The position numbers and the translations under genes are program-made. Of a stretch of DNA of 17,353 nt, positions 7,653-14,608 are shown piece by piece. Origin of the DNA: RZYP01 sp964386405 (GTDB taxonomy: Bacteria; Bacillota; Negativicutes; Acidaminococcales; Acidaminococcaceae); NCBI GenBank assembly GCA_964386405.1, contig CAYLRW010000037.1, positions 1 through 17,353 on the forward strand. Reading direction: 5' to 3'. Each line of letters opens with the position of its first letter. Positions within the stretch are counted from its first letter, which is position 1. The notes under the pieces were generated by a model that made no database searches, was not told the origin of the DNA, and was given only the letters and a program-made list of their open reading frames with translations.

Positions 7653-8028
7653 ATTCTGATTTTTTATTTGTCCCACGCATTTCACGTACATAATCAGTAA
7701 TAAGACGCGTTCGCTCCTCAAAGGTAACCAAACCTGTCTTCATATTTTTTTCTAAGAACGGCAAAAGCCGTTCAAGTTTAGCCTTTTGATCTATAATCTC
7801 CAGTACTATCGGCAAATTTGACGGTTCTGAAAACCTGATCAGCGGTCTTCTTTCAAGGCCACGAGCTTCAGTGGCATAGCCTTCAATACATTTGAAAACT
7901 GTGGCACCCGCAATTTCCAGTCGCCTTGCCTCCTTGATGATAGCATTGAAAAGAGGTTTATCATGGTAATAAACGTCCTCAGCAGTGTAAATCTTCAAAA
8001 CCCAAATGTATTCAAATTCTATTGTCAT
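7651..8028 (-). CDS. DUF190 family PII-like protein
   Basis: This 125-residue protein matches the DUF190 pattern: WVLKIYTAEDVYYHDKPLFNAI near the N-terminus, GATVFKCIEGYATEA (about 41-55), then LPIVLEIIDQKAKLERLLPFL and a final GLVTFEE. DUF190 proteins have a ferredoxin-like fold related to the PII signalling proteins and often sit beside the fluoride channel gene crcB. No crcB is seen here. The gene lies 86 bp after larE and about 280 bp before livK on the same strand. A role as an effector-binding sensor is inferred from the fold, and the effector is unknown. The ATG has GGGTGATG upstream. No clear terminator follows it, so some read-through into liv is possible. Confidence 0.82.
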   Translation of the reverse strand: MTIEFEYIWVLKIYTAEDVYYHDKPLFNAIIKEARRLEIAGATVFKCIEGYATEARGLERRPLIRFSEPSNLPIVLEIIDQKAKLERLLPFLEKNMKTGLVTFEERTRLITDYVREMRGTNKKSE

Positions 8029-8066
8029 GAATCATCACCCGCTTTCATTTTCTTATACTTACTTAG

Positions 8067-8110
8067 ATTCTATCACACCCAAGGAATTTATGAGAAAATT
8101 TCAGCAAATT
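8067..8110 (-). promoter_or_regulatory. Candidate DUF190 promoter with an overlapping CodY-like site
   Basis: On the minus strand TTCTCA (8091-8096) and TAGAAT (8067-8072) are 18 bases apart, matching consensus at four and five of six positions. Plus-strand 8096-8110, AAATTTCAGCAAATT, matches the CodY motif at 13 of 15 positions and abuts the upstream edge of the -35 box. Both calls are tentative. Confidence 0.35.
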
Positions 8111-8114
8111 ATTG

Positions 8115-8924
8115 TCACAGGACCTCATTTAAGCTGCCTGTTCGATAACCCTTGATATCAACAGCCGTATAAGAAAAACCTATTTTAGCAAAAGCTTCTG
8201 CTATTTTCATGCGCAAATCATGATCTAAAAGCAAGGAAATAGCTTCTTCCGGTACTTCGATCCTGGCAAGCTTATCATGACAGCGGACCCGCATTTGTTT
8301 AAAACCAGCTGCCATCAGAACCAGCTCTGCTTTTTCGATCATTGCCAGTTTCTCTTTCGTTATTGGTTCGCCATAAGGAATACGCGAAGCCAAACAAGCA
8401 AAAGAGGGTTTATCCCAAGTTGGCAGGTTGAGCATCTGCGACAAAGCTCTTATCTCAGTCTTTGTCAATTGCGCTATTCGCAAAGGGCTTTTTATTTCTA
8501 GTTCTGCAAGTGCTTGCAGGCCTGGCCTATAATCACCTTCATCATCCAGATTCGAGCCATCGACAACCTGCTGTATCCCCATTTTTTCAGCCAAAGCCTT
8601 AATTTGTGTAAACAAGGCTTTTTTGCAAAGATAGCATCTATTCGGAGGATTTGCCGCTACACCCGGAATGCTGAGTTCATCAACCCTGATGAATTCATGA
8701 TGAATGCCTAAAGTTGACGTCAAAAGCTTTGCCTCTGTGATTTCATGCTCCGGCACAAAAGCTGAAAGCAGCGTAACAGCAATTACCTTCTCCCCCAAGG
8801 CCTCTTTCGCTGCTGCCAGCAAAAAGGTAGAATCGACACCACCGGAATACGCTACCGCCAAGCTATCGAAGCCTTGCAAATACTTCTTTAAATCTTCATA
8901 TTTATCCTTAAGCTGTTTGGTCAT
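8115..8924 (-). CDS. larE: LarE-type ATP-dependent sulfur transferase (nickel-pincer nucleotide cofactor pathway)
   Basis: The 269-residue protein has a PP-loop ATPase motif SGGVDS (27-32) and family segments PNRCYLCKKALF (about 94-105), VVDGSNLDDEGDYRPG (about 120-135) and WDKPSFACLASRIPYG (170-185). LarE adenylates the pyridinium carboxylate precursor and inserts sulfur to make the nickel-pincer nucleotide cofactor first known from lactate racemase. Cys177 aligns with the sacrificial cysteine of Lactobacillus LarE. Cys97 and Cys100 supply two more cysteines, the pattern seen in LarE proteins that bind an [4Fe-4S] cluster. No larA, larB or larC is nearby. The start overlaps the preceding lipoprotein gene by 17 bases, with AAGGA nine bases upstream, so the two are probably cotranscribed. 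Confidence 0.9.
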   Translation of the reverse strand: MTKQLKDKYEDLKKYLQGFDSLAVAYSGGVDSTFLLAAAKEALGEKVIAVTLLSAFVPEHEITEAKLLTSTLGIHHEFIRVDELSIPGVAANPPNRCYLCKKALFTQIKALAEKMGIQQVVDGSNLDDEGDYRPGLQALAELEIKSPLRIAQLTKTEIRALSQMLNLPTWDKPSFACLASRIPYGEPITKEKLAMIEKAELVLMAAGFKQMRVRCHDKLARIEVPEEAISLLLDHDLRMKIAEAFAKIGFSYTAVDIKGYRTGSLNEVL

Positions 8925-9639
8925 TTTGGGGTTTCCTTCTTTTCTTGCGCCAGAATATGAGACCTGCGCCTAGTGCTGCAATCAGCAAGCCGCCGGCTTT
9001 ATAAGGATTAAGATAAGTAACTTGTGCCGACAATTCGTTATCTTCACCCAGAACCAGATCCCAAACTAAAGTTTTGCCGCCATCCGGGCTAGTAGTTGCA
9101 TTGCTTGTGTCTGCGGCTGTAGGCAGTTTAAGGACAAAGCGCAGGCTAACCTGTTGCAGCAGGTTCTTAACAACCCATTGGCTTTCTTTTGTTTCATCCT
9201 TTTTATTCGCACGTAAGTCAAGATGAGTATTTACTGCTACTGTATCGAACAACAATCCCTGTTTATAGACTACCGCAGTCGTTTTGCCTTCGCCTTCAGC
9301 GCTCTTTGCAAGATCGCCCTGTGTCTTATTCTTACTCTTATTCAATTCAAAACCACGCACAATTTTCGTCTTATTCAGCTCATCCAGGCTATTAAAATGT
9401 TTTTTGGCAATAAACCCCTGCATTTTGTCTTCCGTAATATTTTCTACCAGAAAACCGTCGTTGCTGAAATCCTCTTTGACCGGCGTGAGTTGAGAGGCCA
9501 CAAGCGGCAGAGCAACAACCTTACATTCAATATTAGCCGAACCGAACCTCGACAATTCCATCACAACTTCGCCCTTCGCACAACCTGCGAGTGCAACAGT
9601 CAAAAATAAGAAGCTGAACAGCAATAGTATTTTTTTCAT
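8908..9639 (-). CDS. Membrane-anchored lipoprotein, DUF3153/LppM-like
   Basis: This 243-residue protein begins with MKKILLLFSFLFLTVALAGC, a lipoprotein signal with lipobox LAGC and Cys20 as the lipidation site. The middle is a predicted beta-rich extracytoplasmic domain that starts EVVMELSRFGSANIEC. Near the C-terminus there is one membrane segment (AGGLLIAALGAGLIFW) followed by the basic tail RKKRRKP, so it appears anchored at both ends. The overall plan resembles DUF3153/LppM-type proteins, but I assign the family only tentatively and give no function. The ATG has AGAGGA five bases upstream. It lies ten bases after the acyl-CoA ligase gene and overlaps larE. Confidence 0.7.
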   Translation of the reverse strand: MKKILLLFSFLFLTVALAGCAKGEVVMELSRFGSANIECKVVALPLVASQLTPVKEDFSNDGFLVENITEDKMQGFIAKKHFNSLDELNKTKIVRGFELNKSKNKTQGDLAKSAEGEGKTTAVVYKQGLLFDTVAVNTHLDLRANKKDETKESQWVVKNLLQQVSLRFVLKLPTAADTSNATTSPDGGKTLVWDLVLGEDNELSAQVTYLNPYKAGGLLIAALGAGLIFWRKKRRKPQNDQTA

Positions 9640-9649
9640 TATATTCCTC

Positions 9650-11131
9650 TCACCTCTTACGACTTACCATGTCAATCAATGCCTGCTCACGTAAGGCTGT
9701 TTTTAAAATCTTGCCAGTCGAATTCTTTGGCAGCTGTGCACAGAAAAAGAATTCACGCGGCACTTTGTAAACTGCAAGTCTCTCCATCAGATATTTTCTG
9801 AGTGCTTTTTTATCAAGGTCGGCACCTTCTGTTAAAACTATATAAGTACAGACAGCCTGACCGCGTAATTTATCAGGAATACCAATTACTGCAGCTTCCT
9901 CAATCAAGGGGTGGGCATAAAGAGCTTCTTCGATTTCCCGTGGATAGATATTTTCACCGCTGGAAATTATCATATCCTTTAAACGATCAACAATGAAAAT
10001 ATAGCCATCTTCATCTTTATAAGCTAAATCACCCGTATGCAGCCAGCCTCCGCGCAGCGCATTAGCTGTTTCGTCAGGCAAATTGAGATAGCCAAGCATG
10101 ACATTGTCCCCGCTTACGCATAGTTCGCCCACTTCGCCCCGCTTCATTTCTTGCCCATCTTCATCCTGAATCATAACGGTAACACCCGGCAAAGCTGGCC
10201 CAATAGAACCTACTTTTACCTTGGAAGCCGGATTAACACTGACAACCGGCGAAGCTTCAGATAAACCGTAGCCTTCCAGCACAGGCTTGCCGAATTTTTT
10301 TCTGAAGCCTTCTGCCAATACCTGTGGCAAGGGAGCACCGCCACTGATAAAACACCTTATATTGGCAAGTTCTTCCGCTTCAGCACCCTTGAAAAACAAT
10401 TGGATCATGGTCGGTACCCCGGCAAAGAAATTCACATCATGTTTAGTAATCAAACCCATTGTATCCTTGAAAATATAGGTCTCCTGAATTACTATGCAGG
10501 CACCATGGAACAAAGGCCCACTGACTGAAACCGTCCAGGCAAAACAGTGATACATCGGCAATACACATAGGCCGATATCTTCAGAACTCATAGTAATTAC
10601 GGTGGTAAATTCCCTGGTGTTGGCTACCAGGTTCTTGTGACTAAGCATCGCCCCTTTGGGTTTACCAGTTGTTCCGGAAGTATAAATGATCGTACAGTTA
10701 TCATCTTCATGCATTTCATAATTTATGAACTCATGCTCTACTGCTTCTTCCATATCGACAAAATCGTATTGAATAAGGCCAGTATAAGCAATTTCCTGCA
10801 AAGCTTCTGCCAGGTCTATTTTTTGGCGCACAATCATTAATTTTAGACCGGCATCTTTTACTATATAAGCAATTTCCCGGGGAGCCAGTTGGAAATTGAA
10901 CGGTACCACAACCCCGCCAGCTCTGATTATCGCAAAATACGAAATAACAAAGTCTGCACAATTTTTGCTTAATAACCCGACTCTGTCACCTTTTACCAGT
11001 CCTTTGGCCTGCAAAAAATTAGCTCTGCGTTCAATACTTTCTCTTAACTGTCCATAGCTCATTTTCTGTTCTTTGAAAATTAGTGCCGTCCGCATTTCGG
11101 GATGGCCGGCCAAAATTTCATAGTATAACAT
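9650..11131 (-). CDS. AMP-forming acyl-CoA synthetase (long-chain-fatty-acid--CoA ligase type)
   Basis: This 493-residue adenylate-forming enzyme activates a carboxylic acid with ATP and then transfers it to CoA. Motifs (numbered from ATG 11131) are the P-loop YTSGTTGKPKG (about 150-160), the A5 motif GYGLSEAS (about 287-294), the A7-A8 region HTGDLAYKDEDGYIFIVDR with GENIYPREIE (about 365-400), and the catalytic A10 lysine in NSTGKIL (about 473). The profile is closest to fatty acyl-CoA ligases, but the chain length accepted cannot be read from sequence. The ATG has AGGGAG ten bases upstream; an in-frame TTG at 11152 overlaps that ribosome site and is rejected. It leads a group with the lipoprotein and larE, and is divergent from a hotdog thioesterase of opposite chemistry. 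Confidence 0.9.
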   Translation of the reverse strand: MLYYEILAGHPEMRTALIFKEQKMSYGQLRESIERRANFLQAKGLVKGDRVGLLSKNCADFVISYFAIIRAGGVVVPFNFQLAPREIAYIVKDAGLKLMIVRQKIDLAEALQEIAYTGLIQYDFVDMEEAVEHEFINYEMHEDDNCTIIYTSGTTGKPKGAMLSHKNLVANTREFTTVITMSSEDIGLCVLPMYHCFAWTVSVSGPLFHGACIVIQETYIFKDTMGLITKHDVNFFAGVPTMIQLFFKGAEAEELANIRCFISGGAPLPQVLAEGFRKKFGKPVLEGYGLSEASPVVSVNPASKVKVGSIGPALPGVTVMIQDEDGQEMKRGEVGELCVSGDNVMLGYLNLPDETANALRGGWLHTGDLAYKDEDGYIFIVDRLKDMIISSGENIYPREIEEALYAHPLIEEAAVIGIPDKLRGQAVCTYIVLTEGADLDKKALRKYLMERLAVYKVPREFFFCAQLPKNSTGKILKTALREQALIDMVSRKR

Positions 11132-11180
11132 AAATGTTTTTCTCCCTCTCAAAGTAAATTCGTAAATATGTTCTTTACAT

Positions 11181-11186
11181 ATTATA
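11181..11186 (-). promoter_or_regulatory. -10 box for the acyl-CoA ligase group
   Basis: A perfect TATAAT on the minus strand lies about 50 bases before the ligase ATG. No good -35 box is found at 17 bases (GTACAT), so the call rests on the -10 box and its position. Confidence 0.4.
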
Positions 11187-11235
11187 CAAGATTCTCTTTT
11201 TTAATGTACTTTTTTCTCTCGCTCGTTGTAACCAC

Positions 11236-11264
11236 TTGCGCTCTAATTAATTTTTCTGTAAGAT
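11236..11264 (+). promoter_or_regulatory. Candidate promoter for the thioesterase gene
   Basis: TTGCGC (11236-11241) and TAAGAT (11259-11264) are 17 bases apart, each matching four of six consensus positions, about 36 bases before the ATG. A strong AAAGGAG ribosome site (11283-11289) follows. Confidence 0.35.
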
Positions 11265-11299
11265 GAAAATAAAAATACCTACAAAGGAGCAGCAAATTT

Positions 11300-11686
11300 A
11301 TGAAAGAACTACAAACAGGTCTGACCGCAACAGTCAGCGAGACTGTTCTCTACACTAATACAGCCTCTGCCTTGGGCAGCGGTCTTTTAGATGTTTATGC
11401 CACACCGGCGATGGTTGCTTTGATGGAAAAGGCTGCCGTTACTGCTATTCAGCCTTTTCTCGAAGAAGCGGAAGGCAGCGTCGGCATCAAAATGAATATT
11501 TCGCATGACAGTGCAACCTTGCCCGGCAAACTTGTCAGCGCTACTGCTGAGCTGACCGCCATTGATGGCAGACGTCTCGTCTTTAAAGTCAGTGCCAAAG
11601 ATGAGTATGGTACTATCGGTCAGGGAGTACATGAAAGATTTATCATCAACAACGAAAAATTCCTCGCCAAACTGAAAAGCAAATAG
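11300..11686 (+). CDS. FlK-like hotdog-fold acyl-CoA thioesterase
   Basis: This 128-residue protein matches the small FlK-type (fluoroacetyl-CoA thioesterase-like) hotdog family in length and motif. Thr35 in YATPAM, Glu43 in LMEKAA and His69 in SHDSATLPG occur with the same spacings (8 and 26) as the FlK catalytic residues Thr42, Glu50 and His76, so hydrolysis of an acyl-CoA thioester is likely. The position of FlK Phe36, a residue tied to fluoroacetyl selectivity, is Leu29 here by that spacing, which argues for an ordinary acyl-CoA substrate. It is cytoplasmic, with no signal peptide. It is read divergently from the acyl-CoA ligase and ends at a bidirectional terminator. The natural substrate is unknown. 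Confidence 0.85.
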   Translation: MKELQTGLTATVSETVLYTNTASALGSGLLDVYATPAMVALMEKAAVTAIQPFLEEAEGSVGIKMNISHDSATLPGKLVSATAELTAIDGRRLVFKVSAKDEYGTIGQGVHERFIINNEKFLAKLKSK

Positions 11687-11687
11687 C

Positions 11688-11719
11688 AAAACGGTGTTGC
11701 CAAAAGGCAACACCGTTTT
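11688..11719. terminator. Bidirectional terminator between thioesterase and ABC ATPase genes
   Basis: A perfect 14 bp inverted repeat (11688-11701 with 11706-11719, loop AAAA) has AAAA at its left edge and TTTT at its right, so it can terminate the plus-strand thioesterase transcript and the converging minus-strand amino acid transporter transcript. Confidence 0.9.
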
Positions 11720-11727
11720 ATTCTATA

Positions 11728-12480
11728 TTATCTTAATATGCTCTTTAAAAAGGCTTTTAAGCGCTCGTTTTTAGGATTACCAAAAAGCTCTTCCGGCGTG
11801 CCTTGTTCCTGCACAATGCCATCAGCCATAAAGATAACCTTAGTAGCAACTTCACGGGCAAAACCCATTTCATGAGTAACAACGATCATCGTCATATTCT
11901 CTTCGGCGAGATTACGCATCGTCTTCAAAACTTCACCAGTCAGTTCCGGATCCAGAGAAGATGTTGGTTCGTCAAAAAGCATAATATCAGGATTCATGGC
12001 AAGCGCTCTGGCAATAGCCACCCTTTGCTGCTGGCCGCCGGATAACCTTGTCGGATAAACATCTTTTTTCTCCGCCAGACCAACCTTCGCCAATAATTCT
12101 TCAGCAACAGGCAGAATTTCTTCACGCTTCATTTTTTTCACAATCAGCGGTGCTTCCAGTAAATTTTCCAGAACAGTCATATGCGGGAACAGATTGAACT
12201 GTTGAAAAACCATGCCCATCTTGCCGCAAATACTTCTGGCTGTGGGATCATCCACATACTTGCCATTTTTTACCAGATACTCATCTTCAATGGCGATGGA
12301 GCCGCCATCAACCGTTTCGAGACGATTCAAGCAGCGCAGCAAAGTACTCTTACCGGAACCGGAAGGGCCGATAATAGCGACAACTTCACCCCGCTTCAGT
12401 TCAAGACTGATATCCTTCAATACCTGCAAGTCGCCAAAGTTTTTTTGGACATTTTCCATTTTTACCATTGTTTCGATCAT
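11728..12480 (-). CDS. Polar amino acid ABC transporter ATP-binding protein (GlnQ-type)
   Basis: This 250-residue ATPase energises the amino acid importer encoded just upstream. Motifs are Walker A GPSGSGKST (38-46), Q-loop MVFQQFNLFPH (about 90-100), signature LSGGQ (146-150), Walker B IMLFDE (166-171) followed by PTSSLDPE, and the switch histidine H203. It falls in the polar-amino-acid (PAAT) family. The start is ATG 12480 with a strong AGGAGG seven bases upstream; a GTG at 12483 is less likely. The gene follows the permease by 11 bases and ends at the bidirectional terminator. Confidence 0.94.
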   Translation of the reverse strand: MIETMVKMENVQKNFGDLQVLKDISLELKRGEVVAIIGPSGSGKSTLLRCLNRLETVDGGSIAIEDEYLVKNGKYVDDPTARSICGKMGMVFQQFNLFPHMTVLENLLEAPLIVKKMKREEILPVAEELLAKVGLAEKKDVYPTRLSGGQQQRVAIARALAMNPDIMLFDEPTSSLDPELTGEVLKTMRNLAEENMTMIVVTHEMGFAREVATKVIFMADGIVQEQGTPEELFGNPKNERLKAFLKSILR

Positions 12481-12491
12481 CACGGCACCTC

Positions 12492-13136
12492 CTATTCCTC
12501 ATACCTGGCGTAATGTTTTTCCAGCCAATTGAAAACTCTTGTTACCACAAAAGTCATGACCAGATAAAAGACACCGGCAATCACAAAAGGAGTCATGTCA
12601 AATTCACGCTGCACAATGGTACGTGCTGCCCGCAAAAGATCATTCATTGCCAAAACATATACTAAGGAAGTATCCTTGACCAAAGTAATTGTTTCATTGC
12701 CAACCGGCGGCAAAACACGTTTCACCATTTGCGGCACAATAATTCTCCGCATGGTCTGCACATAAGTAAAACCCAGAGCTCTGGCAGCTTCGTACTGGCC
12801 TTTGGGTATTGATTGGATGCCTGCGCGGAAGATTTCCGCAAAATAAGCAGCGTAATTCAAAACAAAGGCAAGAACAGCCGCAGCAACATCCGGCAGTAGA
12901 ATACCAAAGGTCGGCAAAGCAAAATAGACAAACAACAACTGCAGCATCAGCGGTGTACCGCGCATGATCCAATTATATACTTCAACAAATTTGCCTAAAG
13001 GCTTAATTTTTGAAATACGCGCCAATGCCAATAACAAACCCAAAGGCACTGACAGTAACAGCGTAATGGCAAACAGTTGAATGGTAACAATACTGCCTTC
13101 CGCCAATGGGTATATCATTGTAAGTATCTTTTCCAT
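12492..13136 (-). CDS. Polar amino acid ABC transporter permease (HisM/GlnP-type)
   Basis: From ATG 13136 the protein is 214 residues, with about five membrane segments. The conserved coupling (EAA) motif is YEAARALGFTYVQTMRRIIVP, preceded by AYFAEIFRAGIQSIPKGQ, which is diagnostic of this permease family. It probably works as a homodimer, because only one permease gene is present. The ATG has AGGTG eight bases upstream; GTG 13145 overlaps that site and is less likely. The gene sits between the binding protein and the ATPase. The 90-base gap before it holds a hairpin and a candidate internal promoter. Confidence 0.93.
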   Translation of the reverse strand: MEKILTMIYPLAEGSIVTIQLFAITLLLSVPLGLLLALARISKIKPLGKFVEVYNWIMRGTPLMLQLLFVYFALPTFGILLPDVAAAVLAFVLNYAAYFAEIFRAGIQSIPKGQYEAARALGFTYVQTMRRIIVPQMVKRVLPPVGNETITLVKDTSLVYVLAMNDLLRAARTIVQREFDMTPFVIAGVFYLVMTFVVTRVFNWLEKHYARYEE

Positions 13137-13174
13137 ATAGTTCACACCTATCCGATTTTTTCACACACGCGTAT

Positions 13175-13204
13175 ATTATATGCGAAAAATAAGGCCAATG
13201 GCAA
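13175..13204 (-). promoter_or_regulatory. Candidate internal promoter for permease-ATPase genes
   Basis: On the minus strand TTGCCA (13199-13204, five of six matches) and a perfect TATAAT (13175-13180) are 18 bases apart. The -35 box lies inside the terminator hairpin that follows the binding-protein gene. If active, it would supply permease and ATPase transcripts independently of read-through. Confidence 0.5.
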
Positions 13205-13215
13205 GCCATTGGCCT
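13185..13215 (-). terminator. Hairpin terminator/attenuator after the binding-protein gene
   Basis: The minus strand reads AGGCCAATGG, loop CTTG, CCATTGGCCT and then TATTTTTCG. The 10 bp stem (13192-13215) with its U-rich tail begins 11 bases after the binding-protein stop codon, an arrangement like that of the liv operon in this window. Confidence 0.8.
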
Positions 13216-13226
13216 CCTTAGCTAAT

Positions 13227-14015
13227 TTATTTAACGATATCTGCTCCAAACCATTGTTTGGAAATCTTAGCACTGGTGCCGTCTTTTTTCATTTCGTCCA
13301 AAACTTTCTGGATGTCGCCTTGCAATGCTTTGTCATCCAGACGGAAACCAATCCCGAAGTTACCGATAGGTCCTACTGGTTTTTCCAAAGCAATGAATTT
13401 ACCTGGTTTCTTTTCCATGTAGTAACGGCCAACGATTTCGTCGGTTATGATCGCGTCTACACGGCCGGCTTCCATATCCATCATAGCAGCGATGCAATCA
13501 GGATATTTTTTTACTTCTTTCAAAGTTCCTGCAAAAGCCTTGTCATTTTCCAAGTTTTGTTCAGCGGTACTTGCGCTTTGGATACCGATTACTTTACCAG
13601 CCAGATCTGCTTGTCCTTTGACAGGGGAGCCTGCAGGTACGAAAATCAGTTGTTTAGCTTCCATATAAGGATTGCTGAAGAGCATGTTCTTTTTGCGTTC
13701 ATCAGTAATATTCAGACCGTTCCAGATGACATCAATACGACCGCTTTTGAGTTCAGCTTCTTTACTGGACCAGTCAATTGGTTTGAATTCTACAGGACGG
13801 CCAAGTCTTTTGGCAGCTTCCTTAGCCATGTCGATATCAAAACCGACAATTTCATTCTTCTCATTTTTGAAGCCCATCGGTGGGAAGTTGTCATCCAAAC
13901 CTACGACAATTTTCTTGCCGGCTTCTTTTTTAGTTGCTGCTTTATCGCCGCCGCAGCCAGCAACAAAAGCAGACGCCACTACGAAAGTTAACATCAATGC
14001 TAAAAACTTTTTCAT
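13227..14015 (-). CDS. Polar amino acid ABC transporter substrate-binding lipoprotein
   Basis: This 262-residue protein starts with a lipoprotein signal (MKKFLALMLTFVVASAFVAGC, lipobox VAGC, Cys21 lipidated). The mature part is a type II binding fold (SBP_bac_3): IVVGLDDNFPPMGFKNEKNE, FDIDMAKEAAKRLG, the ligand-site segment IWNGLNITDERKK, and GRVDAIITDEIVG. It captures an amino acid for the adjacent permease and ATPase. The specificity (glutamine, arginine, cystine or other) cannot be read safely from the sequence. The ATG has AGAGGGG about ten bases upstream. It has its own promoter and is followed by a hairpin, so it is probably made in excess over the membrane subunits. Confidence 0.93.
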   Translation of the reverse strand: MKKFLALMLTFVVASAFVAGCGGDKAATKKEAGKKIVVGLDDNFPPMGFKNEKNEIVGFDIDMAKEAAKRLGRPVEFKPIDWSSKEAELKSGRIDVIWNGLNITDERKKNMLFSNPYMEAKQLIFVPAGSPVKGQADLAGKVIGIQSASTAEQNLENDKAFAGTLKEVKKYPDCIAAMMDMEAGRVDAIITDEIVGRYYMEKKPGKFIALEKPVGPIGNFGIGFRLDDKALQGDIQKVLDEMKKDGTSAKISKQWFGADIVK

Positions 14016-14049
14016 TCAGGAAAAACCCCTCTCTCTTTGTATTGAGCTT

Positions 14050-14078
14050 ATTATACTTTAGCACGTTAAATTTGTAAA
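14050..14078 (-). promoter_or_regulatory. Promoter of the polar amino acid transporter operon
   Basis: On the minus strand TTTACA (14073-14078, five of six) and a perfect TATAAT (14050-14055) are 17 bases apart. The -10 box is 35 bases before the ATG. Confidence 0.75.
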
Positions 14079-14169
14079 TAGGGAAAATGTTGTTTTTTTA
14101 CAAACATTTTGCAGGATTTTTCTAACACTTTACGAATAGTATAAAAACATATTCCTCAACTACAGCTAA

Positions 14170-14189
14170 ATTCCTTATATTTAAGGAAT
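14170..14189. promoter_or_regulatory. Palindrome upstream of the cupin gene
   Basis: A perfect 8 bp inverted repeat (ATTCCTTA and TAAGGAAT, spacer TATT) lies 20 bases before the cupin ATG and just ahead of its GAAAGGA ribosome site. It may be an operator or a leader hairpin. I could not identify a convincing -35 box; TATAAA at 14140-14145 is a possible -10. Confidence 0.4.
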
Positions 14190-14208
14190 AATTGAAAGGA
14201 TTGATTAT

Positions 14209-14559
14209 ATGCCAATTTTTAAAGAAAAAAACACTATGGTCGCTGAGAACAGGTTCGGCGGTAACGGCAGCGTTGTGACAACTCATGTTCTGGACGAAGA
14301 ATTATACAATGGTCAAATCAAGCTTTATAGCATAACAACCTTAAAACCTGGCTGTTCCATCGGTTTCCACAAACATGAAGGCAACACTGAAACCTATTTC
14401 ATCCTGGCCGGCAAAGGCGAATACAATGACAACGGCACAATTACCGAAGTAACAGCTAATGACACAACCTTTACCGCAGACGGTGAAGGCCACGGCATGG
14501 CAAACATCGGTAATGAAGACCTGGTCTTCATGGCCTTGATTGTCAATAACCCAAAATAA
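14209..14559 (+). CDS. Small single-domain cupin protein
   Basis: This 116-residue protein is a cupin beta-barrel. Motif 1 is GFHKHEGNTETYFILAGKGEY, supplying two histidines and a glutamate as metal ligands (H-x-H-x5-E). Motif 2 is DGEGHGMANIGNEDLVFMAL, supplying the third histidine. A divalent metal in the barrel is expected. Members of this family include isomerases, dioxygenases and sugar or ligand sensors, and nothing here decides between them. The ATG at 14209 has GAAAGGA eight bases upstream. It is divergent from the amino acid binding-protein gene and convergent with bioB, with a terminator of its own. Confidence 0.85.
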   Translation: MPIFKEKNTMVAENRFGGNGSVVTTHVLDEELYNGQIKLYSITTLKPGCSIGFHKHEGNTETYFILAGKGEYNDNGTITEVTANDTTFTADGEGHGMANIGNEDLVFMALIVNNPK

Positions 14560-14572
14560 TAACTGCCTAATA

Positions 14573-14602
14573 AAAACAGGACCTCCAAAGAGGCCCTGTT
14601 TT
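14573..14602. terminator. Bidirectional terminator between cupin and bioB
   Basis: Arms AAAACAGGACCTC (14573-14585) and GAGGCCCTGTTTT (14590-14602) form a 13-base stem with one mismatch and a CAAA loop. The plus-strand U run (TTTTTTG) is the stronger exit, and AAAA on the left allows termination of bioB. Confidence 0.85.
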
Positions 14603-14608
14603 TTGTTT

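Noticed and set aside
11300..11686. Fluoroacetate resistance function for the FlK-like protein
   Set aside because: The catalytic residues fit, but the Phe36 position appears to be Leu and no fluorometabolite genes are nearby.
13077..13991. 304-residue plus-strand open frame opposite the binding-protein gene
   Set aside because: It lies across the well-supported lipoprotein gene on the other strand and runs into the permease gene; the product is rich in Phe/His and has no recognisable domain. It is a shadow of the real gene.
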